Positions 48,247 to 58,300 of a stretch of 64,000 nucleotides of DNA are shown one piece after another (the first letter of the stretch is position 1; every line of letters starts with the position of its first letter). Source of the stretch: Piscicoccus intestinalis NBRC 104926 (GTDB taxonomy: Bacteria; Actinomycetota; Actinomycetes; Actinomycetales; Dermatophilaceae); assembly GCF_001515525.1 (NCBI RefSeq), contig NZ_BCNQ01000001.1, forward strand, positions 52,258 to 116,257, in the 5' to 3' direction. A model generated the notes under the pieces. That model did not search any database. It was not told the DNA's origin and saw only the letters and a list, made by a program, of their open reading frames with translations. The position numbers and the translations under genes were made by a program.

Positions 48247-48311
48247 GGCCCGACGGGGGACAAGCGACGGGACAAACGACGGGGGCACAAACGACTGAAG
48301 CCCTGCGAAGG

Positions 48312-49994
48312 TCACCAGAGCCGATGGTCGCCGGGCTGCTGAACGCGCAGCCACCGGAAGCCGTAGCCGTCGAGGGTCAGCTCGATGCGGCCGTCGTCCA
48401 TGGACAGGCGCTCGTCGCCGAAGACGTCGACGAGGGTGGTGCCCGGCTCGACGTCCGTCAGGGTGAACTCGACCCGTCGGCCTCCGGCGTCGAAATTGTG
48501 CACGGCGACGACCCGATGGTCCTCCCAGCGGGAGCTGTGCACGAGCACGGCGTGGTCGGGCTGGTCGACGACTTCGAAGGTGCCCCAGCCTAGTTCGGGG
48601 TGCTGGCGGTAGCGGAAGATGAGCCGGCGGATGAAGGAGAGCATGGAGTCGGGGTCGGAGCGTTGGTCGGCGACGTTGACGTGCTCGGGGCTGAACCCGT
48701 CGGTGGGCAGGGGCGCGACGAGTTTGTCGGGGGGTGCGTCGGAAAAGCCGCCGTCGGGCTCTGAGGTCCATTGCATGGGGGTGCGCACGGCCATGCGGCC
48801 GGACTCGGCGAGGTTCTCGCCCATGCCGATCTCTTCGCCGTAGAAGAGGGACGGGGTGCCGGGGAGGCTGAAGAGGAGGCTGTAGGCCATGCGGATGCGG
48901 CGGGGGTCGCCTTCCATCATCGAGGGGACCCGTCGTTTGAGTCCGCGGCCGAAGACTTGCATGTCGGGCTCCGGGCCGAAGGCGGCGAAGACTTCCTCGC
49001 GCTGTTTGTCGGTGAGTTTGTCGAGGGTGAGTTCGTCGTGGTTGCGCAGGAAGTTGGCCCACTGGCTTTCGGGGCCGAGGGGGAAGGAGCCGCGCTGGGT
49101 GAGGGCTTTGACGAGGGGGCGGGCGTCGTGGCGGGCGAGGGAGAGGTACAGCGACTGCATGCCGATGAAGTCGAATTGCATGGTCAGGCCGTCGCCGCGG
49201 TCGCCGCCGAAGTAGGTGTGCTGCTGCTTGTAGGGGATGTTGACCTCGCCGAGGAGGATGCCGTCTCCGGTGCGGCGTCCGAGGAAGGAGGTGATCTCGC
49301 GCAGGAAGTCCTGGGGGTCGCCGAGTTGTCTCTTCTCGGCGGCGGTGTAGCCGGTGGTCTCGAGGATGAAGGGGACGGCGTCGACGCGGAAGCCGTCGAT
49401 GCCCATCTGGGTCCAGAATCCGACGATCTTGAAGATCTCGTCGCGGACTTTGGGGTTGGCGATGTTGAGGTCGGGTTGGAATTTGTAGAAGTTGTGCAGG
49501 TACCACTGGCCGGTGGTCTGGTCTTTCTCCCAGATGGAGTCTTCGGCGTCGGGGAAGACGACTTTGTCGGAGGTGTCGGGCGGGGTGGTGTCGCGCCAGA
49601 CGTACCAGTCGCGGTAGGGGTTGTCGACGCTCTTGCGGGCCTCTTTGAACCAGGGGTGTTCGTCGGAGGTGTGGTTGATGACGAGGTCGGCGATGACGCG
49701 GATGCCGCGGTCGTGGGCGGTGCGGATGACTTCGACCATGTCGCCGAGGGTGCCGAGGCGCGGGTCGACGTTGTAGAAGTCGGTGATGTCGTAGCCGTCG
49801 TCGCGGTCGGGGCTGGGGTAGAAGGGCATGAGCCACAGCACGGTGATGCCGAGTTCGGCGAGGTAGTGGATGCGCTGGGCGAGGCCGGGCAGGTCGCCGA
49901 TGCCGTCGTTGTTGCTGTCGGCGAAGGTCTCGACGTCGATGCTGTAGACGACGGCGTTCTTCCACCAGCGGTCGGACGTGTCGGTGATGCGCAT
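48312..49994 (-). CDS. GH13 alpha-glucanase, trehalose synthase (TreS)-like
   Basis: 560 aa. WWKNAVVYSIDVETFADSN at the start is typical of TreS-type enzymes; barrel motifs DLVINHTSDEHPWF, MGIDGFRVDAVPF (nucleophile Asp), ILLGEVNIPYK (acid/base Glu) and FLRNHDELTLD follow; the C-terminal beta domain ends the protein. It interconverts maltose and trehalose or hydrolyses alpha-1,4/1,6 glucans. No maltokinase lies next to it. Confidence 0.82.
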   Translation of the reverse strand: MRITDTSDRWWKNAVVYSIDVETFADSNNDGIGDLPGLAQRIHYLAELGITVLWLMPFYPSPDRDDGYDITDFYNVDPRLGTLGDMVEVIRTAHDRGIRVIADLVINHTSDEHPWFKEARKSVDNPYRDWYVWRDTTPPDTSDKVVFPDAEDSIWEKDQTTGQWYLHNFYKFQPDLNIANPKVRDEIFKIVGFWTQMGIDGFRVDAVPFILETTGYTAAEKRQLGDPQDFLREITSFLGRRTGDGILLGEVNIPYKQQHTYFGGDRGDGLTMQFDFIGMQSLYLSLARHDARPLVKALTQRGSFPLGPESQWANFLRNHDELTLDKLTDKQREEVFAAFGPEPDMQVFGRGLKRRVPSMMEGDPRRIRMAYSLLFSLPGTPSLFYGEEIGMGENLAESGRMAVRTPMQWTSEPDGGFSDAPPDKLVAPLPTDGFSPEHVNVADQRSDPDSMLSFIRRLIFRYRQHPELGWGTFEVVDQPDHAVLVHSSRWEDHRVVAVHNFDAGGRRVEFTLTDVEPGTTLVDVFGDERLSMDDGRIELTLDGYGFRWLRVQQPGDHRLW

Positions 49995-50013
49995 GGGCTC
50001 CTTGGGTCGGCGG

Positions 50014-50970
50014 TCAGCGCAGGGCGGGCAGAAGGTGTTCGGCGGCGGCGTCGATGAACGGCCGTTGGTGCTGGCCGACGAAGTGCAGGTAGACGCGGTC
50101 GAACCCGAGGTCGGTCAGTTCGCGGATGCGGGCGGCGAGGCGGTGGATGTCTGAGTCGATGAGGACGGAGCGGCCGACGGCGTCGTCGGGCACGTGCTTG
50201 CTGACCTCCTCGAGTTGCTCGCAGGTGAGGTCGACGTTGGCGGGGGGAGCGAAGGTGTTGGTGCGCCACTGGTCGCGGGCGATGGCCCATGCCTCGTCCT
50301 GCGTGGGCGCCCAGGAGAGGTGCACCTGGAGGAAGAGTTGGCCGTCGCCGCCGGCGTCGCGGTAGGAGTCGACGACGCGGCGCACGTGGTCGACCGGGGC
50401 GTTGATGGTGGCGACGCCGTCGGCGCCCCAGCGCGCGCCCATCGCGGCGGTCTCGGGGGAGATCGCGGGTTGGATGAGTTTGGGCGGCACGTCGGGCAGC
50501 GTCCACAGTTTGGCGTTCTCGACGGTGACGAGGCCGCGATGGGAGACGGTTTCGCCGCGGTGCAGGCGCCGGATGATGTCGATGCACTCGAGCAGGCGCT
50601 GGTTGCGCTGGTCCTTGCTCGGCCAGGGGTCGCCGGTGATGTGCTCGTTCATCCACTGACCGGTGCCTAGGCACATCCAGAAGCGCTCGGGGAACATCTG
50701 GGCGAGGGTGGCGCTGGCCTGGGCGATGATCGCCGGGTGGTAGCGCTGGCCGGGGGCGGTGACGGTGCCGAAGCTCAGGCCGGTCGTGGCCAGGGCGGCT
50801 CCGAGCCATGACCACGTGTAGCCCGACTGGCCCTGCCGTGAGCTCCACGGCTCGAAGTGGTCCGAGCACATGGCGGCGTCGAAGCCGGCCTGCTCGGCGG
50901 CCTGCACGTCGGCGAGCAGCTGGCTGGGCGATATCTGTTCGTGGGAGGCGTGGAAGCCGACAACGGTCAT
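50014..50970 (-). CDS. LLM-class flavin oxidoreductase (TIGR03885-like)
   Basis: 318 aa. Luciferase-like barrel: VVGFHASHEQISPSQLL, GFDAAMCSDHFEPW, LSFGTVTAPGQRYHP, and CLGTGQWMNEHITG. These are hallmarks of the probable non-F420 flavinoid oxidoreductases. It lies 19 nt upstream of the GH13 gene, same strand; in actinobacteria the pair often co-occurs. Substrate unknown. Confidence 0.85.
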   Translation of the reverse strand: MTVVGFHASHEQISPSQLLADVQAAEQAGFDAAMCSDHFEPWSSRQGQSGYTWSWLGAALATTGLSFGTVTAPGQRYHPAIIAQASATLAQMFPERFWMCLGTGQWMNEHITGDPWPSKDQRNQRLLECIDIIRRLHRGETVSHRGLVTVENAKLWTLPDVPPKLIQPAISPETAAMGARWGADGVATINAPVDHVRRVVDSYRDAGGDGQLFLQVHLSWAPTQDEAWAIARDQWRTNTFAPPANVDLTCEQLEEVSKHVPDDAVGRSVLIDSDIHRLAARIRELTDLGFDRVYLHFVGQHQRPFIDAAAEHLLPALR

Positions 50971-51238
50971 CCCCACAGGACACCAGGAAGTGCACGTCGA
51001 GGCACTCCGGAGGCCGTGGTGTCGTCGTCACACCGCGAATTCCTTGCACGGGCAGCGGTGGTCCACGAATTGTCCGTCTCGACAGGTGGGAAGGTCGCGG
51101 AGCGGTCCGTCGTTGCGGGGTCGCAACGATGTCTGCACGATGTCTGCACGATCCCGAGCGAAACCGGAAGTGGAACGGAGCGCGCCGACTCCGGACCTGC
51201 GCACGAACGGCTCGCCGCGGCGCGGTTAAGGTCGAGGT

Positions 51239-51799
51239 ATGGCACTCATCGCCTTCGATCCACCGGACCGGTTCGTCACGGGCACGGTCGGTCCGCCCGG
51301 GCAGCGTCAGTTCTTCCTGCAGGCGACCGCCTCGGGTCGCACGACGACGGTGGCGGTGGAGAAGGCTCAGGTGCAGGTGCTCGCCGACCGGGTCAACGAC
51401 CTGCTTGACTCCTTCGCCGGGGGCTCGGCCACCGAGCAGGCGGCGCAGCGCCACGTCGACAACGCCCCCCTGGACACCCCGATCGAGGAGGAGTTCACGG
51501 TCGGCACCATGGGGCTGAGCTGGGATCCGGAGCGGGAGCGCCTCGTCATCGAGTGCCACGCGGCGGGCGACGCCTACGACTCGCCCGAGGCCCTGGAGTC
51601 GATGGAGGAGGAGCGCGACCCGGCGACCGACCCCCATCAACTCGTCATGCGCGTGGTGCTCGACCCGGCGGTGGCGCGGGCCTTCGCCCGGCGCAGCGTG
51701 TCGGTGGTGGCGGCCGGCCGGCCTCCGTGCCCGTTCTGCGCCACCCCCTTGGACCCCGAGGGGCACATCTGTCCGCGCGCCAACGGGTACAAGCGCTGA
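51239..51799 (+). CDS. DUF3090 family protein
   Basis: 186 aa. FVTGTVGPPGQRQFFLQA near the start, WDPERERLVIECHA in the centre and a C-terminal zinc-type pair CPFCATPLD / ICPRANGYKR. DUF3090 is conserved in mycothiol-making actinobacteria beside the SCO1664-like kinase and mshC, as here. Role unknown. Confidence 0.92.
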   Translation: MALIAFDPPDRFVTGTVGPPGQRQFFLQATASGRTTTVAVEKAQVQVLADRVNDLLDSFAGGSATEQAAQRHVDNAPLDTPIEEEFTVGTMGLSWDPERERLVIECHAAGDAYDSPEALESMEEERDPATDPHQLVMRVVLDPAVARAFARRSVSVVAAGRPPCPFCATPLDPEGHICPRANGYKR

Positions 51800-51800
51800 C

Positions 51801-52748
51801 GTGAGTGGGCGCGATCGGGCGGAGTCGGGCCGGCCGGATCCCGAGGCGGGCGCACCGGCCGAGGCGGGCGTGAACGCCGAGGCGGCGGTGCGGGAACGGC
51901 TGCGCTCGGCGCCGTTGACCGTGCTCGGGCAGTTGCTGGACTCCTCGAACACGACGCTGCTGACCCGGCTCGAGGACGGCAGCGGGGAGCACGCGATCTA
52001 CAAACCGGTCTCCGGGGAGCGGCCGCTGTGGGACTTTCCCGACGGGTACCTGGCGTTCCGGGAGGTCGCCACGTGGGTCGTCGCGACCGCCGGGGGCTGG
52101 GACGTCGTGCCGCCGACGGTGCTTCGCGACGGACCGTTCGGGCCCGGCTCCGTGCAGCGGTGGGTCACGCAGGTGCCGCTGGAGGAGGAGCCGGAGCCGG
52201 TCGAGGAGCCGGAGGAACTCGAGGTCGCCGACGAGATCGAGGTCGACACCGACGTCGAGCACAGCGACCGGTTCGTCGACCTCTTCGACCCTGCGGCGCT
52301 GCCCCAGGGCTGGCTGCCGGTGATCGCGGGGAGCCTGGCGACCGGGGGACGGGTCATCGTCGCGCACGCCGACCGGGCCGACCTGCGCTCGGTGGCCGTG
52401 CTCGACGCGGTCATCAACAACAGCGACCGCAAGGGCACCCACCTGCTCGCCGGCCAGGACGGCCGGCTGTGGTGCATCGACCACGGGGTGACGCTGCACG
52501 CGCACGACAAGCTGCGCACCGTGCTGTGGGGGTGGGCCGGTCGCCGGTTGCCGCCGGCCGATGTGGAGCGGCTGGAGCGGCTGCGCGCCGCGCTCGCGCC
52601 CGACTCGGCGGTGAGCGGGCGGCTGGGGCAGCTCTTGACCGATGGCGAGATCGGCGCCCTGCGCCGGCGGGTCCGGGACCTGCTGCGCACCGGCCGGCAC
52701 CCGCATCCCAACCCCGACTGGCCCTCGGTGCCGTGGCCGGCCCTGTGA
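51801..52748 (+). CDS. SCO1664 family protein (PI3/4-kinase-like fold)
   Basis: 315 aa from GTG. GEHAIYKPVSGERPLWDFP carries the nucleotide-binding Lys; NNSDRKGTHLLAG and GRLWCIDHGVTLH carry the catalytic and metal Asp residues of atypical kinases. A long acidic insert lies near 130-150. It starts 1 nt after the DUF3090 stop and precedes mshC. Confidence 0.9.
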   Translation: MSGRDRAESGRPDPEAGAPAEAGVNAEAAVRERLRSAPLTVLGQLLDSSNTTLLTRLEDGSGEHAIYKPVSGERPLWDFPDGYLAFREVATWVVATAGGWDVVPPTVLRDGPFGPGSVQRWVTQVPLEEEPEPVEEPEELEVADEIEVDTDVEHSDRFVDLFDPAALPQGWLPVIAGSLATGGRVIVAHADRADLRSVAVLDAVINNSDRKGTHLLAGQDGRLWCIDHGVTLHAHDKLRTVLWGWAGRRLPPADVERLERLRAALAPDSAVSGRLGQLLTDGEIGALRRRVRDLLRTGRHPHPNPDWPSVPWPAL

Positions 52749-52844
52749 ACCTGTGAACCCGCCCGGCCGGGCCGTCGGGATCGGGCGCCGTGCGTCGACG
52801 GACCGCCGGACGGGACCGGCGAGCAGGGCGGTTACGCTGGCGCG

Positions 52845-54128
52845 GTGAGATCCTGGAGTTCCCCGGCCGTTCCCGACCTGTCCGACCACGGAACCGGCAC
52901 CCCTCCACGGGTTTACGACTCCTCCCGCCGCGGCCTGGCGGTGCTCGGCCCCGGCCTCGTCGACTCCGCGCGGGCGGACGATCCGCACGCGCCGGCCGGC
53001 CTGTACGTCTGCGGCATCACCCCCTACGACGCGACCCACATGGGTCACGCGGCCACGTACGTGACGTTCGACGTGTTGCACCGGGTGCTGCTCGACGGCG
53101 GGCGCCCGGTGCGCTACGCGCAGAACATCACCGACGTCGACGACCCGCTCCTGGAGCGGGCGGAGCGCGACGGCATCGACTGGCGCGACCTGGCCGCCCG
53201 CGAGATCGCGCTGTTCGGTGACGACATGGCGGCGCTGCGGGTCATCGCGCCCGGCGGCTACTGCGGGGTCGTCGAGAGCATGGACTCGATCGCGGCGGGC
53301 GTGCGGCAGCTGCTGGACTCCGGCGCGGCGTACGAGGTGCCGGCCGACGACGCGCAGGCGCCGGGGTCGGCCGACGTCTATCTCGACCTGGCGCGCTGCC
53401 CGCGGTTCGGCGAGGTCAGCGGTTGGACGCGGGAGCAGATGCTCGAGGTCTACGCCGACCGCGGCGGCGATCCCGACCGGGCGGGCAAGCGCGACCCCCT
53501 CGACCCGCTGCTGTGGCGCGCGGCCCGGGCGGGGGAGCCCTCGTGGGAGGCGGCGGGGCTGCCGGCGGGTCGGCCCGGCTGGCACATCGAGTGCACGTGC
53601 ATCGCCGTCGACCATCTCGGCACCGCGTTCGACGTGCAGGGCGGCGGCATCGACCTCGTGTTCCCGCACCACGAGATGAGCGGAGTGCAGGCCGAAAGCC
53701 TTTATGGCGCAGGCTCCTTCGCGCGGGTCTACATGCACCAGGAGATGGTGGGCCTGGACGGGTCGAAGATGAGCAAGTCCAAGGGCAACCTCGTGCTCGT
53801 CTCGACGCTGCGCGCCGAGGGTGTCGACCCGATGGCCATCCGACTCGTGCTGCTCGATCACCACTACCGCACCCCGTGGGACTGGACCGCCGACGCCCTG
53901 CAGTCCGCGCAGCAGCGGCTCGCGGCGTGGCGAGCCGGGGTCGAGACCGTCTCCGCGGATCAGGCGCAGCGGCTGTTGGTCGACGTGCGTGAGCTGCTTT
54001 CCGACGACCTCGACACCCCCGCGGCCCTGGCCGCCGTCGACGCCTGCATGCTCGCCCGCGACGGAGACGGTTCCGGCGCCCGGCTGGCGCGCGAGACCGT
54101 CGACGCCCTGCTGGGCGTGGAGCTGTAA
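52845..54128 (+). CDS. mshC: Cysteine:glucosaminyl-inositol ligase (mycothiol biosynthesis)
   Basis: 427 aa from GTG. Class I tRNA-synthetase-like core: LYVCGITPYDATHMGHA (HIGH-type), AQNITDVDDPLLERA, HIECTCIAVDHLG and FPHHEMSG (zinc ligands), GSKMSKSKGNL (KMSKS). It couples Cys to GlcN-Ins using ATP, the third step of mycothiol synthesis. Distinguished from CysS by length and by the N-terminal extension. Confidence 0.95.
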   Translation: MRSWSSPAVPDLSDHGTGTPPRVYDSSRRGLAVLGPGLVDSARADDPHAPAGLYVCGITPYDATHMGHAATYVTFDVLHRVLLDGGRPVRYAQNITDVDDPLLERAERDGIDWRDLAAREIALFGDDMAALRVIAPGGYCGVVESMDSIAAGVRQLLDSGAAYEVPADDAQAPGSADVYLDLARCPRFGEVSGWTREQMLEVYADRGGDPDRAGKRDPLDPLLWRAARAGEPSWEAAGLPAGRPGWHIECTCIAVDHLGTAFDVQGGGIDLVFPHHEMSGVQAESLYGAGSFARVYMHQEMVGLDGSKMSKSKGNLVLVSTLRAEGVDPMAIRLVLLDHHYRTPWDWTADALQSAQQRLAAWRAGVETVSADQAQRLLVDVRELLSDDLDTPAALAAVDACMLARDGDGSGARLARETVDALLGVEL

Positions 54129-54316
54129 GGCGCGCTGTCAGGCGAGCCCGGGCCGGCCCGTCTCCGTTGTCCGCACGGGAGCCTGTGCCATCGCACCGGA
54201 CCGGCCGGCTCCCGCTGAGCCACCTCCGCGGAGCCGGTCCCGCGGCAGCCGCCCGGCCCCGTCCCGCCAGCCAAGAACAGGCTTTCAGGGACTGAAACGC
54301 GCCCGCGTGAACCGCC

Positions 54317-55165
54317 TCAGGCGCCGGGCTCGTCGCGGCGGCGCAGGTAGCGCTCGAACTCGCGGGCGATGGCGTCGCCTGACGCTTCGGGGTGTTCGGC
54401 CGTGTCGGTGGCCTGTTCGAGGGCCTGCACGTACTCGGCCACCTCGTCGTCGCCCGCGGCGAGCTCGTCGACACCGCGCTCCCACGCCTTCGACAGGTCC
54501 TCCAGGTCGCCGCGCGGCACGCGCAGGTCGAGCAGCTCCTCGACCTGGTCGAGCAGCGCGAGCGCCGCCTTCGGAGACGGGGTGCCACCCGCGTAGTGCG
54601 GCACCGACACCCAGCACGAGATCGTCGGGATCTCCGCCTGGTGGGAGGCGTCGGCGAGCACGCCGACGATCCCGCACGGGCCCTCGTAGGTGCTCGGCTC
54701 GAGGTCGAGGGAGTGCGCCAGCGAGGCGTCCTCGGAGTACGTGCCGACCGGCAGCGGCCGCGTGTGCGGCACGTCGGCGAGCAGCGAACCGAGACACAGG
54801 ACCATCGACGCGTCGACCTCGTCGGCCAGCGACAGCAGTTCGACGACGAACGAGCGCCACCGCGTCGACGGCTCGATGCCCTGGATGAGCAGGATGTCGC
54901 GGCCGGCCGCGCGGCGCGGGGCGTACATCACCCGCGTCGTCGGCCACGTGATGCGACGCACGCCGTCGGTCGAGCCGATGCGCGGCCGGTTCACCTGGAA
55001 GTCGTAGTACTCCTCCGGGTCGATCGCCGCGATCGGCTCGGCCTCCCACGTCTGCGCGAGGTGTTCGACGACCGCGGTGGCCGCCTCCCCGGCGTCGTTC
55101 CAGCCCTCGAAGGCCGCGATGACCACGGGGTCGACGAGCTCGGGAAGGTCCTCGACCTCGATCAC
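54317..55165 (-). CDS. PAC2 family protein
   Basis: 282 aa. The GTG at 55165 gives VIEVEDLPELVDPVVIAAF, the usual PAC2 beginning; a longer frame upstream is not supported. LIQGIEPSTRWRSF and SVPHYAGGTPSPKAAL are family hallmarks. In actinobacteria it lies near proteasome and mshC genes and may bind assembly intermediates. Transcribed opposite to its neighbours. Confidence 0.9.
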   Translation of the reverse strand: MIEVEDLPELVDPVVIAAFEGWNDAGEAATAVVEHLAQTWEAEPIAAIDPEEYYDFQVNRPRIGSTDGVRRITWPTTRVMYAPRRAAGRDILLIQGIEPSTRWRSFVVELLSLADEVDASMVLCLGSLLADVPHTRPLPVGTYSEDASLAHSLDLEPSTYEGPCGIVGVLADASHQAEIPTISCWVSVPHYAGGTPSPKAALALLDQVEELLDLRVPRGDLEDLSKAWERGVDELAAGDDEVAEYVQALEQATDTAEHPEASGDAIAREFERYLRRRDEPGA

Positions 55166-55370
55166 GAGGACACCCGCCGGCTCTCGGAAAGACTGCTCAT
55201 TCCCCCACCCTACGCACTCGGTCCAGCAGCGTCGGCACGCGCGCGGCGGTCTGTCGGGCGGGAACCGGGTGGTCGGCGCGCCGGAGGCGGGCGACCGGCG
55301 GGCGGGAAGGTCGCGCCGCGTCGGGTCGTTAGCATGAGTCGTCCCGTTCGCCAGTAGAAAGCCCGCCACT

Positions 55371-58300
55371 GTGAGCAGCCGCTCCGAGTCCTCCGCACGC
55401 CCTACTCTCCGTAGCCTTCTGGGCCGTCGCGTCATCGTCGCCGACGGCGCGATGGGCACGATGCTGCAGGCGGCGGACCCCTCTCTGGATGACTTCCAGC
55501 AGCTCGAAGGCTGCAACGAGATCCTCAACGTCACCCGACCCGACATCGTGCGCTCGGTGCACGAGGAGTACCTGCAGGTGGGGGTCGACGCGATCGAGAC
55601 CAACACCTTCGGCGCCAACCTCGGCAACCTCGGCGAGTACGACATCCCCGAGCGCACCTACGAACTCGCGGAGGCGGGCGCCCGCATCGCGCGTGAGGTC
55701 GCCGACGCCTACAGCACCGACGAGCAGCCCCGGTTCGTGCTCGGCTCCATCGGACCGGGCACCAAGCTGCCCTCGCTGCTGCACGCCCCCTACTCCCAGC
55801 TGCGCGACGCCTACGAGCAGTGCGCGCTCGGGCTCATCGACGGCGGCGCCGACGCCCTGCTCGTCGAGACCTGCCAGGACCTGCTGCAGGCCAAGGCCGC
55901 GATCGTCGGCTGCAAGCGGGCCCTGGCCGCCCGCGAGGCCGACCTGCCGATCATCGCGCAGGTGACGATCGAGACGACCGGCACGATGCTCATGGGCTCC
56001 GAGATCGGCGCCGCGCTGACGACGCTGGAGCCGCTGGGCGTCGACGTCATCGGCCTCAACTGCGCCACCGGCCCCGCGGAGATGAGCGAGCACCTGCGGC
56101 ACCTGTCGCGGTACTCGACGATCCCGCTCAGCGTGCTGCCCAACGCGGGCCTGCCGCAGCTGGGCAAGGACGGCGCCCACTACCCGCTGACTCCGGCCGA
56201 ACTCGCCTCCGCCCACGAGCAGTTCACCCGCGACTACGGCGTGTCGATCGTCGGCGGCTGCTGCGGCACCACCCCCGAGCACCTGCGCGCCGTCGTCGAG
56301 GCCGTCGGCGGCCGCGAGGTCACGACCCGGGAGCCGGTCGAGGAGGCCGCGGTCTCCTCGCTGTACACCTCGGTGCCGTTCCGGCAGGACGCCTCCTACC
56401 TCTCGATCGGGGAGCGCACGAACGCCAACGGCTCCAAGGCCTTCCGCGAGGCGATGCTCGCGCAGCGCTGGGACGACTGCGTCGAGATCGCCAAGGACAT
56501 GACCCGCGAGGGCGCCCACCTGCTCGACGTCTGTGTCGACTACGTGGGCCGCGACGGCGCCGGCGACATGAGCGAACTCGTCTCCCGGCTCGCCACCAGT
56601 TCCACGCTGCCGCTCGTGCTCGACTCCACCGAGCCGGCCGTCGTCGAGGCGGGGCTGGAGCGCCTGGGCGGGCGCGCGGTCATCAACTCGGTCAACTACG
56701 AGGACGGCGACGGGCCCGACTCCCGGTTCGCCCGCATGACGGCGCTGGCGAGCGAGCACGGCGCGGCGCTCGTCGCGCTGACGATCGACGAGGAGGGGCA
56801 GGCGCGCACCACCGACAAGAAGGTGGCGATCGCCTCCCGGCTCATCGACTCCCTCGTCGAGAAGGGCTTTCGCGTCGAGGACGTCGTCGTCGACGCCCTG
56901 ACGTTCCCGATCGCCACCGGGCAGGAGGAGACCCGCCGCGACGCCATCGAGACCATCGAGGCGATCCGCGCGATCACGACGAAGTACCCGGGTGTGCAGA
57001 CGACGCTGGGCGTCTCCAACGTGAGCTTCGGCCTCAAGCCGGCGGCGCGGGTGGTGCTCAACTCGGTCTTCCTCGACGAGGCCGCCAAGGCGGGGCTGAG
57101 CAGCGCGATCGTCAACTCCGCGAAGATCCTGCCGGTCGCGCGGATCCCCGAGGAGCAGCTCAAGGTCGCGCTCGACCTCGTCTGGGACAAGCGGGAGTTC
57201 GACGACGCGGGGGAGTGCACGTACGACCCGCTGGCGCGCATGCTCGAGCTGTTCGAGGGGGTCGACTCGGCCTCCCTCAAGGAGTCGCGGGCCGCCGAGC
57301 TCGCGGCGCTGCCGCTGGGGGAGCGCCTGCAGCGGCGCATCATCGACGGTGAGCGCAACGGCCTGGAGGCCGATCTCGACGAGTCGCTCGCCGAGGGCAC
57401 CCGCGCGCTGGACATCATCAACGACCACCTGCTGGCCGGCATGAAGGTCGTCGGCGACCTGTTCGGCTCCGGCAAGATGCAGCTGCCGTTCGTGCTGCAG
57501 TCGGCCGAGACGATGAAGGCCGCCGTGGCGCACCTGGAGCCGACGATCGAGGAGCAGGAGTCGGGCGGCGGGACGTCCCGGGCCAAGGCCAAGGTGCTGC
57601 TGGCCACCGTCAAGGGCGACGTGCACGACATCGGCAAGAACCTCGTCGACATCATCCTCAGCAACAACGGCTACGACGTCGTCAACATCGGCATCAAGAA
57701 GACCGTCAACGAGATCATCGACGCCGCCACCGAGGCCAAGGTCGACGCGATCGGCATGTCGGGGCTGCTGGTGAAGTCGACGGTCGTCATGAAGCAGAAC
57801 CTCGAGGAGTTCAACGCCCGCGGGCTCGCGGCGCAATGGCCGGTGCTGCTCGGCGGCGCCGCGCTGACCCGCGCCTACGTCGAGCAGGACCTCGCGGAGA
57901 TCTACGACGGGCACGTGCGCTACGCCCGCGACGCGTTCGAGGGGCTGCGGCTCATGGACGCGATCGCCAAGGCCAAGAACGACCCGTCGGTCTCCCTCGA
58001 CGACGTGCTGCCCGAGCTGCGCAAGCGGCGGGTGCGGGCGGCCACCCCGCACGAGGAGGGCGCCGACGTCACCGACACGAACCGCTCGGACGTGGCCGAC
58101 GACAACGACATCCCGACCCCGCCGTTCTGGGGCACCCGGGTGGTCAAGGGCGTCTCGCTCGCGGAGTTCTCCGCCTACCTCGACGAGCGGGCGACGTTCC
58201 TCGGGCAGTGGGGGCTCAAGCCGACGCGCGGGGAGGGCGGCGCCTCGTACGAGGAGCTCGTCGAGTCCGACGGGCGGCCGCGGCTGCGGATGTGGCTGGA

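Noticed and set aside
55166..55370. Cobalamin riboswitch before metH
   Set aside because: No B12-box or expected stem pattern could be recognised in the 205 nt.
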